From Firm-04 sp964392175 (lineage in GTDB: Bacteria > Bacillota > Clostridia > Oscillospirales > Ruminococcaceae), in the NCBI GenBank assembly GCA_964392175.1, contig CAYMOJ010000032.1:1-21194 (forward strand): a stretch of DNA of 21,194 nt, written 5' to 3'. The notes under the pieces are model-generated. The model was given only the letters and a program-made list of their open reading frames with translations, searched no databases and was not told where the DNA came from. Below are positions 1 through 8,082 of this stretch, one piece after another. Position 1 is the first letter of the stretch; each line of letters opens with the position of its first letter. Both the position numbers and the translations under genes were made by a program.

Positions 1-53
1 TCTCAATCACTTTTTCTATACCCTCAGGTCTCACTTCTATTGTAGCACTACAT
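1..53 (+). repeat. 53-bp inverted repeat, left copy
   Basis: This stretch is repeated in inverted orientation at 21140-21192 with one mismatch (C at 25, where the other copy reads A on the same strand). It may continue to the left beyond the window. It ends with a small dyad, TGTAGCACTACA (41-52), made of two 5-bp arms around CA. Identity stops sharply after position 53, which lies 29 bp before the -35 box of the V-ATPase operon promoter. No further copy was seen inside the window. I cannot tell whether it is a regulatory element or the inner edge of a larger interspersed repeat. Confidence 0.9.
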
Positions 54-82
54 GCTTTTACTGACAAATCTGCGATAAAATC

Positions 83-111
83 TTGACATTGGTAAACAAT
101 GGGTGTATAAT
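83..111 (+). promoter_or_regulatory. Sigma-A promoter of the V-ATPase operon
   Basis: A perfect -35 box TTGACA (83-88) and a perfect -10 box TATAAT (106-111) are separated by the optimal 17 bp. Transcription would start near 118, giving a leader of about 55 nt before the first gene at 173. The leader carries a run of seven C residues (148-154) and no clear riboswitch or attenuator. The match is as strong as a housekeeping promoter can be, so high expression is expected unless the upstream repeat at 1-53 modulates it. Confidence 0.9.
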
Positions 112-172
112 GAAGAACGATTGAGCACTTCCAGGATCGCGTTTTTACCCCCCCGAAAGGAATGATATCCAC

Positions 173-508
173 ATGATGGACGATACAATAAAACTTTTGC
201 TGGAAACCGATGCGAACGCTGAAAGCATCCGTCAGGCTGCCATCGCAGAAAGCGAACAGATTCTCGAAAATGCACGCCAACAAGCCGCTGCACAAAGTGA
301 AGCACGCACACATCACACCAAAGATCTGATCTTTGAAATTGAAGAAAGCGAGCGCACCGCATATGAGGAAAAATATCACGCGCTAATGGCGGATTATGAA
401 AAGCAAACTGCAACGCTTTCACAGCGGTTTGATGCCCAACATGAGGAACTACTGATGCATTTGATGCAGCAAGTTTTGGCAGGAGCAGAACAGACGCATG
501 GCAACTAA
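173..508 (+). CDS. V-type ATPase peripheral-stalk subunit (G/H type)
   Basis: The 111-residue product is almost wholly charged alpha-helix, rich in Glu, Ala, Gln and Arg, with no membrane segment. This is the profile of the long coiled-coil G/H subunit that pairs with subunit E to form the stator stalk of V/A-ATPases. Sequence alone is weak for such coiled coils, so the call rests mainly on position as first gene of a complete V-ATPase operon that otherwise lacks this subunit. AAAGGA (156-161) serves the ATG at 173, and a second ATG follows directly at 176. The 3' end overlaps the subunit C gene by 11 nt, which suggests translational coupling. It matches NtpF of Enterococcus or subunit G of Thermus in role; naming differs between systems. 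Confidence 0.8.
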   Translation: MMDDTIKLLLETDANAESIRQAAIAESEQILENARQQAAAQSEARTHHTKDLIFEIEESERTAYEEKYHALMADYEKQTATLSQRFDAQHEELLMHLMQQVLAGAEQTHGN

Positions 509-1553
509 AATGTACCGCGCTACAGTCGCTTCCATGCGTGCGATCTATGGCAATCGCCTACGCCCGGAACAATATCGCGCTATGATATCGTTGCATACAG
601 TACCCGATATTGCAGCGTATCTCAAGCAAACAGACGCTTATCGCAATCTGCTGGAGGATATAGACCCATCGGTCATGCACCGCAAATATCTAGAAAGTGC
701 ACTGCAACGCGCCGTTTTTCAACAATATTTGCATTCTTGTAGGCTGGAACAACTGCAGAACACACCCTTTTTCCGATTCATTATCATGGATTACGAGATC
801 CGCGAGCTGCTGAAGGCAATTCAACTCCTTCCACAGGGTGACAGCGGCTTGTATATCTCACAGATGCATGGCTGGCTTGCACCATATACTGCGTTTTCTC
901 TGGAAAAACTCGCACAAGCAAAATCGTATGCAGAAATATTGGAAGTCACACGGCACACGGTCTACTACGGCTTTCTAAAGCCGTTTCTGGCACAGAAAGA
1001 TGACGATTTTCCATACTTTGCCTGCGAAATCGCGATGCGTGCCGGATATATGCAACATCTGTTGGATGAAACCGCACGCCTGATGCGAGGAAAAAACCGC
1101 GATGCATTGACCAATCTCATCCGCGAGCAAATCGACCTGATCAATCTCATCAACGCTTACCGTCTGAAAAGTGTATTTCACACTGACAGCGAAACCTTGC
1201 GATCCCTCATGTTGCCTATACAAGGACTTCTACTGAAACGTGTTTGTACCGCACTGTATGATGCACCGGATACGGAATCGTTCCGGCAAATTCTTTCACA
1301 CACAAGATATGGGCATATGCTAGAACCGCAAAGTATGCTTTCGCACCATCGGCAAATGGAACACTCGTTTCAGATTCTACGCTGCCGCACTGCAAAAAAT
1401 GCATTGCGTTTTTCAGATCACGCACTTGTCACCCTGTATGCAGCACATCATCTGCATAGGGTGGAGGTTGATAATCTGACAACGATTATTGAGGGCATTC
1501 GGTACGATCAGCCACCGACTTATCTCGAATCACTCATTATCATGAACACCTGA
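498..1553 (+). CDS. ntpC: V-type ATP synthase subunit C
   Basis: The 351-residue, mainly helical soluble protein fits subunit C (the d subunit of eukaryotic V-ATPases). It caps the membrane rotor ring and docks the central shaft (D and F subunits) onto it. Length matches the family (about 320-350), and the all-helical pattern with short conserved turns is typical. The ATG at 498 lies inside the end of the previous gene, preceded by AGGAG (481-485). An alternative in-frame ATG at 510 would lose four residues. The gene sits ahead of subunit I here; in the Enterococcus ntp operon it follows subunit E. No damaged regions were seen. Confidence 0.88.
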   Translation: MATKMYRATVASMRAIYGNRLRPEQYRAMISLHTVPDIAAYLKQTDAYRNLLEDIDPSVMHRKYLESALQRAVFQQYLHSCRLEQLQNTPFFRFIIMDYEIRELLKAIQLLPQGDSGLYISQMHGWLAPYTAFSLEKLAQAKSYAEILEVTRHTVYYGFLKPFLAQKDDDFPYFACEIAMRAGYMQHLLDETARLMRGKNRDALTNLIREQIDLINLINAYRLKSVFHTDSETLRSLMLPIQGLLLKRVCTALYDAPDTESFRQILSHTRYGHMLEPQSMLSHHRQMEHSFQILRCRTAKNALRFSDHALVTLYAAHHLHRVEVDNLTTIIEGIRYDQPPTYLESLIIMNT

Positions 1554-1567
1554 AGGGAGGTCACGAT

Positions 1568-3511
1568 TTGTCCATTGAAAAACTAAAACTCGTCACCATC
1601 GGCGGTGCACCACAGGGTTTGGACGCTTCTTTGCAGGTTTGTCTGGAAAGTGGAGTATTTCATCTGGAAAATGCAAGTGCCATTCTTGCAGGCGCGGAAG
1701 AAAATGCCCTTCCCACACAGGAAAATCCTTACGCACAACAGATGAAGGACTTCATGGCACTTCATCTGCAAGAGGCTGCAGATACCGATGTACAAGGCGA
1801 GATGATTGCCATGACACCGGAAGAAATTGATGTGCACCTAAAACGAATCGCAAAATCGCTTGATGCAATCAAAGCGGATTATGTGGCTGCATCGCAAAAG
1901 GTATCTGAATACAAAGATGCACTGATGCACCTGAATCATTTGAAAGGTACGCACGATGATTTGGGGAAGCTGCTTCAATGTCGCAATATTCTTTGCAAAT
2001 TTGGAAGAATGCCTGTAGAAAGCGTAGAAAAACTGGAACTGTACAACAATTCGAATCTCATGTTCCGTGCCTATGATACAGCCCACGAGTACGCATGGGG
2101 TTTCTACTTCACCACACCCAAACAAGCATCCCGCGCGGAAGGCATTATGCGTGCACTCCTGTTTGAGGAATTTCATCTGCCAAGTTTCATTCATGGCACT
2201 CCCACAGACGCAATGTCCGATCTGCAAGCGGCATTGGATGAGCAACAGGCACTTTCCGACTCGCTGAAAAAACAACGTAGCACCATTTTGCAAGATGAAA
2301 GCAAACTGCTGGGACAGATATATCGCTTTTTACTGTACCGTGAAGAAATTTACCGACTGCGTGGGCAATGCCTGATCACAAAGGAAAAATTCACATTGAT
2401 GGGTTATATTCCTGCCGATCAGCAGGCTGCATTCCAAAAGCGCATGGACGCTGTGCCGGATGTTGTCACATCTTACGATGACCCACCGAATACTGCTGCC
2501 ATCTCACCGCCTGTGAAGCTGAAAAACAATCGCTTCGCTGCACCGTTCTCCATGTTCGTCGAAATGTACGGTCTGCCCGATTACCGCGGATTTAATCCAA
2601 CAACTTTGCTTGCAATTACATATACCATTCTCTTTGGCTTGATGTTCGGCGACCTGGGGCAAGGTCTTGTGATGGCATTGATCGGCATCATCCTCAGCAA
2701 ACGAAAGAAAAAGATCGCGCTGGCACCTATTTTGACTAGAATCGGCTTTTCCAGTGCCTTCTTTGGCCTGTTCTACGGATCCGTATTTGGCTATGAACAC
2801 TGGCTTGATCCCATGTTTGAAGCCATGGGTATCTCATTTCTCCCCGTACATGCCATGGAACATACTGACTGGTTCATCTATGGCGCGATCGGCATTGGTG
2901 CCGTGATTATGCTTCTCTCCATCACCGTCAATATCATTGTAAAGCTCAAGTATAAAGATTACGCTGAGGCGATATTTGGCAATAATGGCGTGATGGGTTT
3001 TATCTTCTTCAGTGCGATACTCGGCGTACTAATCTGTATGCTGTTTACCGATATTCAACTGCTGAAAGCACCTTATATCATCTGTTTGCTGGTTCTCCCT
3101 CTGCTGATGATGTTCTTCCGTGAACCGTTGGGCGCACTGGTCGCCCACAAACCGATGCACCATACCTCAGTTGTGGACTTTATCGCCTCGAATTTCTTTG
3201 AGTGCTTTGAGTTTTTACTGGGATATGCCACCAATATGCTATCCTTTATTCGTGTGGGCGGATTTGTGTTCTCCCATGCGGGCTTGATGAGCGTTGTGAT
3301 GGTGCTTTCCGAAATGACCGGACAAGGTGCATCGGTAATTGTAGTCATTCTCGGCAATGCTTTCGTCATGTGCCTAGAAGGTCTGATCGTGGGCATTCAG
3401 GTGCTGCGGCTTGAGTTTTACGAAATCTTTTCGCGCTGCTATGACGGAAAGAGCAAACCATTTACGCCGATCACGGTCAGCCATCCCGAATCTGTTACTG
3501 CAAAATCTTGA
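1568..3511 (+). CDS. ntpI: V-type ATP synthase subunit I (stator a subunit)
   Basis: This 647-residue protein is the membrane stator that forms the ion half-channels against the proteolipid ring. Residues 1 to about 320 form the soluble, partly coiled-coil arm. About eight membrane helices follow, starting near 343 (LAITYTILFGLMFGDLGQG). The hallmark arginine motifs are present: LSFIRVGGFVFSHAGL with Arg562, and IQVLRLEFYEIFSRCYDG with Arg614, the helices that carry the arginines essential for ion translocation in this family. The start codon is TTG at 1568, supported by a near-perfect AAGGGAGG (1553-1560) seven bases upstream and by a family-like N-terminus. The gap to subunit C is 14 bp. 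Confidence 0.95.
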   Translation: MSIEKLKLVTIGGAPQGLDASLQVCLESGVFHLENASAILAGAEENALPTQENPYAQQMKDFMALHLQEAADTDVQGEMIAMTPEEIDVHLKRIAKSLDAIKADYVAASQKVSEYKDALMHLNHLKGTHDDLGKLLQCRNILCKFGRMPVESVEKLELYNNSNLMFRAYDTAHEYAWGFYFTTPKQASRAEGIMRALLFEEFHLPSFIHGTPTDAMSDLQAALDEQQALSDSLKKQRSTILQDESKLLGQIYRFLLYREEIYRLRGQCLITKEKFTLMGYIPADQQAAFQKRMDAVPDVVTSYDDPPNTAAISPPVKLKNNRFAAPFSMFVEMYGLPDYRGFNPTTLLAITYTILFGLMFGDLGQGLVMALIGIILSKRKKKIALAPILTRIGFSSAFFGLFYGSVFGYEHWLDPMFEAMGISFLPVHAMEHTDWFIYGAIGIGAVIMLLSITVNIIVKLKYKDYAEAIFGNNGVMGFIFFSAILGVLICMLFTDIQLLKAPYIICLLVLPLLMMFFREPLGALVAHKPMHHTSVVDFIASNFFECFEFLLGYATNMLSFIRVGGFVFSHAGLMSVVMVLSEMTGQGASVIVVILGNAFVMCLEGLIVGIQVLRLEFYEIFSRCYDGKSKPFTPITVSHPESVTAKS

Positions 3512-3521
3512 ATATGTTGTA

Positions 3522-3535
3522 ACCGCCTGTGCGGT
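3522..3535 (+). promoter_or_regulatory. Hairpin in the leader of the proteolipid gene
   Basis: ACCGC (3522-3526) and GCGGT (3531-3535) form a 5-bp, GC-rich stem with the tetraloop CTGT, ending one base before AAAGGAG (3537-3543), the ribosome site of subunit K. It lies in the only intergenic gap of the ATPase operon longer than 16 bp (38 bp). No T-run follows, so it is not a terminator. A role in mRNA processing, stability or boosted translation of the multi-copy rotor subunit is inferred, not shown. Confidence 0.45.
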
Positions 3536-3549
3536 GAAAGGAGTTTTTT

Positions 3550-3990
3550 ATGTCTATCTGGACGATTGCTGAGCTGTTTTTGCTCCCCTTGTTGATTGTT
3601 GTGCTGATCTCTATGCCCCTATACGCCGCAGTGCGTCGTCGCAAAAGCGGTAAGAAATTTCGTTGGGCATTGATCATGAATCTTTGCGCATTTGCTGCTG
3701 TGATGCTCTGCGCATTTGTACTGCCTGTAGATGGATTGGTACACGCTGCCGAGACAACCGAAGCGGTTGTGAACAATTCTGCGGGTATGGGATATCTTGC
3801 TGCTGCGTTATCTGTAGGCGTAGGCTCCATTGGTTGCGGCATTGCTGTTGCCAATGCTGCCCCTGCTGCCATTGGCGCAGTTGCAGAAGAACCGGAATCC
3901 TTTGGTAAGGCACTGATTTTTGTTGCGTTGGGTGAAGGTGTTGCGATCTATGGTCTGCTCATCGCTATCCTCATCCTGAACAAACTGTAA
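3550..3990 (+). CDS. ntpK: V-type ATP synthase subunit K (rotor proteolipid, unusual N-terminal half)
   Basis: The 146-residue membrane protein ends in a classic proteolipid hairpin. It has a Gly/Ala-rich helix from about residue 78 (GMGYLAAALSVGVGSIGCG), a cytoplasmic loop AEEPESFG, and an outer helix with the ion-binding Glu in VALGEGVAIYG. That Glu aligns with the carboxylate of the second hairpin of Enterococcus NtpK. The first half is not a Gly-rich hairpin. It has one hydrophobic helix (about 8-28), a basic stretch RRRKSGKK, and a second helix ending in LVHAAE, which resembles a signal-peptidase site. The GTQG motif that supplies sodium ligands in NtpK is absent. The gene has the best spaced ribosome site of the operon (AAAGGAG, 6 nt gap). 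Confidence 0.88.
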   Translation: MSIWTIAELFLLPLLIVVLISMPLYAAVRRRKSGKKFRWALIMNLCAFAAVMLCAFVLPVDGLVHAAETTEAVVNNSAGMGYLAAALSVGVGSIGCGIAVANAAPAAIGAVAEEPESFGKALIFVALGEGVAIYGLLIAILILNKL

Positions 3991-4298
3991 TGCGTTGCTA
4001 TCTGATCAGTGACAATGTTGACACGCTGATGGGAATGCGGCTTGCAGGTGTGGAGGGCGAAGTCGTACACACTGCGAAGGAAGTAACGACGGCACTGCAC
4101 AATGCTTGCGACTGCAAAGATATTGCCGTAATCTTCATTACAGAAAAACTGTCGCTGCTTTGCGAGACTACTGTACGGCGTTACAAGGAAACAATTTCCA
4201 TGCCACTGCTGGTAACCATTCCCGATCGCCACGGAAACACTGATGTTACCGATTCGCTCTCACGCTATTTGCGTGAAACCATCGGCATTCGCATCTGA
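3990..4298 (+). CDS. V-type ATP synthase subunit F
   Basis: The 102-residue product fits subunit F (NtpG in Enterococcus naming), the small Rossmann-like protein bound to the lower part of the central rotor shaft with subunit D. The beginning (MRCYLISDNVDTLMGMRLAG) has the characteristic start of the family, a first beta strand followed by the GFRLAG-like helix. The end (YLRETIGIRI) resembles the usual short C-terminal helix. Length is normal for the family. The ATG shares one base with the stop of subunit K (TAATG), indicating coupled translation. Symbols for this subunit conflict between organisms, so none is assigned. Confidence 0.88.
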   Translation: MRCYLISDNVDTLMGMRLAGVEGEVVHTAKEVTTALHNACDCKDIAVIFITEKLSLLCETTVRRYKETISMPLLVTIPDRHGNTDVTDSLSRYLRETIGIRI

Positions 4299-4314
4299 AA
4301 GGACCCGTATCGCT

Positions 4315-4908
4315 ATGAATGCAAATCAGAAATTGATGCAGTTTATTGCATCGGTGGAGAGCAATATACAGGCAGAATCTGACGCAATGCTGGCTGACGC
4401 AAAGAAAGAAGCCAGTGAGATCCTGCACAACGCCAATCTGGAAAGCAAAGCACTTGCGCAACGCCAACTTGCCACTGCAAAAAAAGCACTTACCCTGAAA
4501 TATCAGCGGCGACTTGCCCAAAACAGCTTTCAGTTTCATACGGCAATTCTAAGACAGCGCACAAGACATCTTGCACTGCTGTTTTCCGATCTCCGACAGC
4601 GTGTTGCGGATTTTTCCGACTCGGCTGACTATTTGCCGTGGCTGAAAAATCTGATCACGATCATCGCGCCTGCCGCACAGACCACAATTCTGCTTCGCGA
4701 AAGTGACCTGCAATATATCGATGAATTACAAAGAATCTGTCCTGCCGATTGCCGTTTTGTTGCCGATGAGAACATCACGCTGGGTGGATGCATGATTCTT
4801 TCTGTAGACGGAAAACACTGCATGAATCACACACTGGACGATGCACTTGCGGAACAAATCCGCAATTTTCATCGTGAACAGCTTCAAAACGGAGGAAACA
4901 AAGCATGA
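4315..4908 (+). CDS. ntpE: V-type ATP synthase subunit E
   Basis: This 197-residue peripheral-stalk protein has a long charged N-terminal coiled coil (about residues 1-85) and a globular C-terminal domain that grips the catalytic head. The GGCMILSVDGKHCMNHTLDD segment corresponds to the conserved GG-x-hydrophobic strand of the family. The frame is open upstream to an ATG at 4243, but that start would lie within the subunit F gene and add 24 atypical residues. The start at 4315 has AAAGGA (4298-4303) upstream and gives the normal family length. It overlaps subunit A by ATGA at 4905-4908. Confidence 0.9.
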   Translation: MNANQKLMQFIASVESNIQAESDAMLADAKKEASEILHNANLESKALAQRQLATAKKALTLKYQRRLAQNSFQFHTAILRQRTRHLALLFSDLRQRVADFSDSADYLPWLKNLITIIAPAAQTTILLRESDLQYIDELQRICPADCRFVADENITLGGCMILSVDGKHCMNHTLDDALAEQIRNFHREQLQNGGNKA

Positions 4909-6668
4909 TCTCCGCACCTATATACAGTATCAACGGCCCGGTCATCAAGCTACGCCAGACAGAGGGCTTTTCTATGATGGAAATGGTCTATGTCGGGCAT
5001 CGTAGACTCATTGGTGAGGTCATTGGACTAACCGCCGAGGAAGTCACCATTCAGGTGTATGAGGGCACGGGCGGTCTTCGCACCGGTGAACCTGTTGAAG
5101 CTTCGGGGGCACCCATGTGTGTTACACTTGGCCCCGGTATCTTAGGCAATATTTTTGACGGCATTGAACGTCCACTGCAACAGCTGAAAAAAGAATCCGG
5201 TGCATTTATTGCCGATGGCTTATCCGTTCCAATATTGGATACAGAAAAGCAATACGATGTGACGGTAAAACCTGCGGTGGGTGACAAGATCAGTCACGGC
5301 GAGATATATGCTTCCTGTCAGGAAACTTCGGTCATTCTGCATCTTTGTATGGTTCCGCCACAGCTTTCGGGTGAGGTAGTATACAGTGCCCCAAATGGCA
5401 GATATACCATCTGTGATGAGATTTTACGCATCCGCGACACAAAGGGCATCGAGCATTCGCTGACGCTCTGTCAGAAATGGCCCATTCGAAAACCACGACC
5501 TGCTTTACAGCGCATTGCACCATCGCGCCCAATGATCACAGGGCAAAGAGTCATTGACACGCTGTTTCCCATTGCAAGAGGTGGCACAGCTGCAATTCCC
5601 GGCGGATTTGGCACAGGGAAAACCATGACACAACATCAAATTGCAAAATGGTGCGATGCAGATATCATCATCTACATCGGCTGCGGTGAACGCGGCAATG
5701 AGATGACACAGGTGCTGGAAGAATTCACTGCACTGAAAGACCCTCGCACAGGTCGATCTCTGATGGAGCGCACCGTTTTGATCGCAAATACCTCCAATAT
5801 GCCTGTCGCTGCCCGTGAAGCATCCATATACACGGGCATTACTCTCGCAGAATACTATCGCGACATGGGCTATCATATCGCAATTATGGCGGATTCTACC
5901 TCCCGTTGGGCTGAAGCATTGCGCGAAATATCAGGACGACTGGAAGAAATGCCCGCCGAGGAGGGTTTCCCTGCTTATCTACCTTCACGGCTTTCTGAAT
6001 TTTATGAACGCACAGGCTGCTACGAAACCTTGGGCGGTGCTGAGGGCAGCGTCGCTGTAATTGGGGCAGTTTCACCACAAGGCTCTGATTTTTCGGAACC
6101 CGTAACACAGAACACAAAACGTTTTGTGCGCTGCTTCTGGGGATTAGATAAGTCCCTTGCCTACGCGAGACACTACCCTGCAATCAATTGGACCATCAGC
6201 TACAGTGAATATCTGGATGATCTTTCAGATTACTATAACAAAAATGTCAATCCTCGCTTTACTAAAACGCGTGCAGAGATCGCAGGCATTTTGAGAGAGG
6301 AAACAGAACTGATGGATATCGTGCGTCTGATCGGTGCCGATGTGCTGCCTGAAGAGCAGAAACTAACTCTTGAGATCGCTAGGGTGATCCGTGTTGGATT
6401 TTTGCAACAAAACGCCTATCATAAAGACGACACCTATGTTCCGCTGCAAAAACAATATCAAATGATGGATACCATTCTATACTTGCAAAACGCCGCAAAA
6501 AAAGCATTGGCACATGGTGTATCGCTACAACAACTGAAAAGCAGCGGTGTATTCGAAAAGGTCATTGCCATGAAATATGAGATCCCCAATAATGCAACGG
6601 AGATGTTCCTGTCACTGAAGCAATGGATCGACACAACACTGACACAGCAACACAGAGAGGAGCATTGA
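4905..6668 (+). CDS. ntpA: V-type ATP synthase catalytic subunit A
   Basis: The 587-residue protein is the ATP-hydrolysing or -synthesising subunit of the V1 head. The Walker A loop is GGFGTGKT (233-240). The catalytic glutamate lies in GERGNEM (Glu262), following the hydrophobic Walker strand DIIIYIGC. ADSTSRWAEALREISGRLEE is the conserved nucleotide-pocket segment. The insertion (bulge) between the N-terminal barrel and the P-loop, typical of A subunits and absent from F-type beta, is present. Length is normal (about 580-600). The start is set by GGAGG (4891-4895) and by the ATGA overlap with subunit E. One base separates it from subunit B. Confidence 0.97.
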   Translation: MISAPIYSINGPVIKLRQTEGFSMMEMVYVGHRRLIGEVIGLTAEEVTIQVYEGTGGLRTGEPVEASGAPMCVTLGPGILGNIFDGIERPLQQLKKESGAFIADGLSVPILDTEKQYDVTVKPAVGDKISHGEIYASCQETSVILHLCMVPPQLSGEVVYSAPNGRYTICDEILRIRDTKGIEHSLTLCQKWPIRKPRPALQRIAPSRPMITGQRVIDTLFPIARGGTAAIPGGFGTGKTMTQHQIAKWCDADIIIYIGCGERGNEMTQVLEEFTALKDPRTGRSLMERTVLIANTSNMPVAAREASIYTGITLAEYYRDMGYHIAIMADSTSRWAEALREISGRLEEMPAEEGFPAYLPSRLSEFYERTGCYETLGGAEGSVAVIGAVSPQGSDFSEPVTQNTKRFVRCFWGLDKSLAYARHYPAINWTISYSEYLDDLSDYYNKNVNPRFTKTRAEIAGILREETELMDIVRLIGADVLPEEQKLTLEIARVIRVGFLQQNAYHKDDTYVPLQKQYQMMDTILYLQNAAKKALAHGVSLQQLKSSGVFEKVIAMKYEIPNNATEMFLSLKQWIDTTLTQQHREEH

Positions 6669-6669
6669 T

Positions 6670-8076
6670 ATGAGCAATTTACAGTATATCGGATTGCACA
6701 GCATCAACGGCTCACTGGTGGTGCTGGATGAGGTTGAAGGCATTCATTACGATGAACTGGCGCGCATTGTGCTGGATGATGGCACCGAACGCACCGGTCG
6801 TGTAACAATGCTGGAAGGGAATCGTGCGGTGTTGCAGGTTTTTGAAGGCACGAATGGTCTTTCACTGCATAACACTCGCACAAGATTTAGTGGAAAACCC
6901 ATGGAACTGCCCCTTTCCAAAGAATTGCTGGGCAGAGTATTTGACGGCGCAGGCAGACCAACTGACGGCTTGGGCGAAATCTTCCCTGAAACCTACAGGG
7001 ATATCAATGGCTTGCCTTTGAACCCTGTCGCAAGACATTATCCTCGTAATTTCATTCAAACCGGTATTTCTGCCATTGACTGCCTCACCACACTGATCCG
7101 TGGGCAAAAGCTGCCGATTTTTTCCGGAACCGGACTTTCTCACAACAAGCTTGCGGTACAGATCGTACAACAGGCAAAAATTGCTCAAAATAATAGCACC
7201 CCCTTCGGCATCGTGTTTGCGGCGATGGGCATCCAAAACGATGTTGCTTCGTTTTTTCGTCGCAGCTTCGCAGAAAGTGGCGTACTGGAAAATGTCGCAA
7301 TGTTCGTCAACCTTGCAAATGATCCCATCATTGAACGCATTCTAACACCTCGCTGCGCGCTGACCGCCGCCGAATATCTTGCCTATGAAAAGCATATGCA
7401 TATCCTGGTCGTAATGACCGATATGACATCCTATGCAGAGGCACTGCGTGAATTTTCATCCTCAAAAGGTGAAATTCCCGGCAGAAAAGGCTACCCCGGT
7501 TATCTTTATTCCGATCTTGCTTCACTCTATGAACGCGCCGGTATGATCGAAGGGGTGGAAGGCAGTGTCACACAGCTTCCCATTCTGACCATGCCCAATG
7601 ATGATATCACACATCCGATTCCAGACCTGACGGGCTATATCACCGAAGGACAGATCGTATTAGACCGCTCTCTGGAGCAGAGTGGCATCTATCCACCCAT
7701 TGCGGTGTTGCCTTCTCTTTCCCGCCTGATGAAGGACGGCATTGGTGATGGCTTTACCAGAGATGACCATGCGGCGGTTGCCAACCAACTGTTTGCTTCT
7801 TATGCGCAGGTACAGGATGCCCGTTCCCTTGCTTCTGTCATCGGTGAGGAGGAGCTTTCTGATCTGGATCGTAAGTATTTGGAGTTTGGTAAGCTGTTCG
7901 AAACCAGATTCCTTACACAAGGAGCCACCGAAGAACGCAGCATCGAACAAACACTGGAGCTAGGGTGGCTTCTGCTTTCGGTTCTTCCGGAATCTGCACT
8001 TGACCGCATTGACGAAACCATGCGCAAGGAGCACTATATTCCCAACGCGCTACAGCGCCTTGATGGGAAGGAGTGA
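6670..8076 (+). CDS. ntpB: V-type ATP synthase regulatory subunit B
   Basis: This 468-residue non-catalytic head subunit alternates with A in the hexamer. As expected for B, the P-loop is degenerate (FSGTGLSHNKLA, 151-162, lacking GKT). The signature GRKGYPGYLYSDLASLYERA (271-290) is intact and supplies the conserved arginine region that reaches into the catalytic pocket of A. AAMGIQNDVASFFRRSF is another family segment. Length is typical. It starts two bases after the stop of A, with GAGGAG just inside the end of that gene, and ends six bases before subunit D. Confidence 0.97.
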   Translation: MSNLQYIGLHSINGSLVVLDEVEGIHYDELARIVLDDGTERTGRVTMLEGNRAVLQVFEGTNGLSLHNTRTRFSGKPMELPLSKELLGRVFDGAGRPTDGLGEIFPETYRDINGLPLNPVARHYPRNFIQTGISAIDCLTTLIRGQKLPIFSGTGLSHNKLAVQIVQQAKIAQNNSTPFGIVFAAMGIQNDVASFFRRSFAESGVLENVAMFVNLANDPIIERILTPRCALTAAEYLAYEKHMHILVVMTDMTSYAEALREFSSSKGEIPGRKGYPGYLYSDLASLYERAGMIEGVEGSVTQLPILTMPNDDITHPIPDLTGYITEGQIVLDRSLEQSGIYPPIAVLPSLSRLMKDGIGDGFTRDDHAAVANQLFASYAQVQDARSLASVIGEEELSDLDRKYLEFGKLFETRFLTQGATEERSIEQTLELGWLLLSVLPESALDRIDETMRKEHYIPNALQRLDGKE

Positions 8077-8082
8077 TGCCCC

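Noticed and set aside
162..176. Tiny upstream ORF (ATG ATA TCC ACA TGA) overlapping the first V-ATPase start
   Set aside because: The ribosome site AAAGGA directly abuts this ATG with no spacing, while it is well placed for the ATG at 173.
48..422. - strand ORF of 124 codons across the promoter and first ATPase gene
   Set aside because: It runs antisense through a strong sigma-A promoter and a well-supported gene, and its Cys/Phe/Arg-rich product resembles no family.
4243..4314. Longer subunit E starting at 4243
   Set aside because: It would lie inside the subunit F gene, lacks a ribosome site and adds residues unlike the family; the ATG at 4315 has AAAGGA and normal length.
6782..7300. Missing P-loop lysine in subunit B as a possible defect
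   Set aside because: Degenerate nucleotide-binding loops are normal for the non-catalytic B subunit of V-type ATPases.
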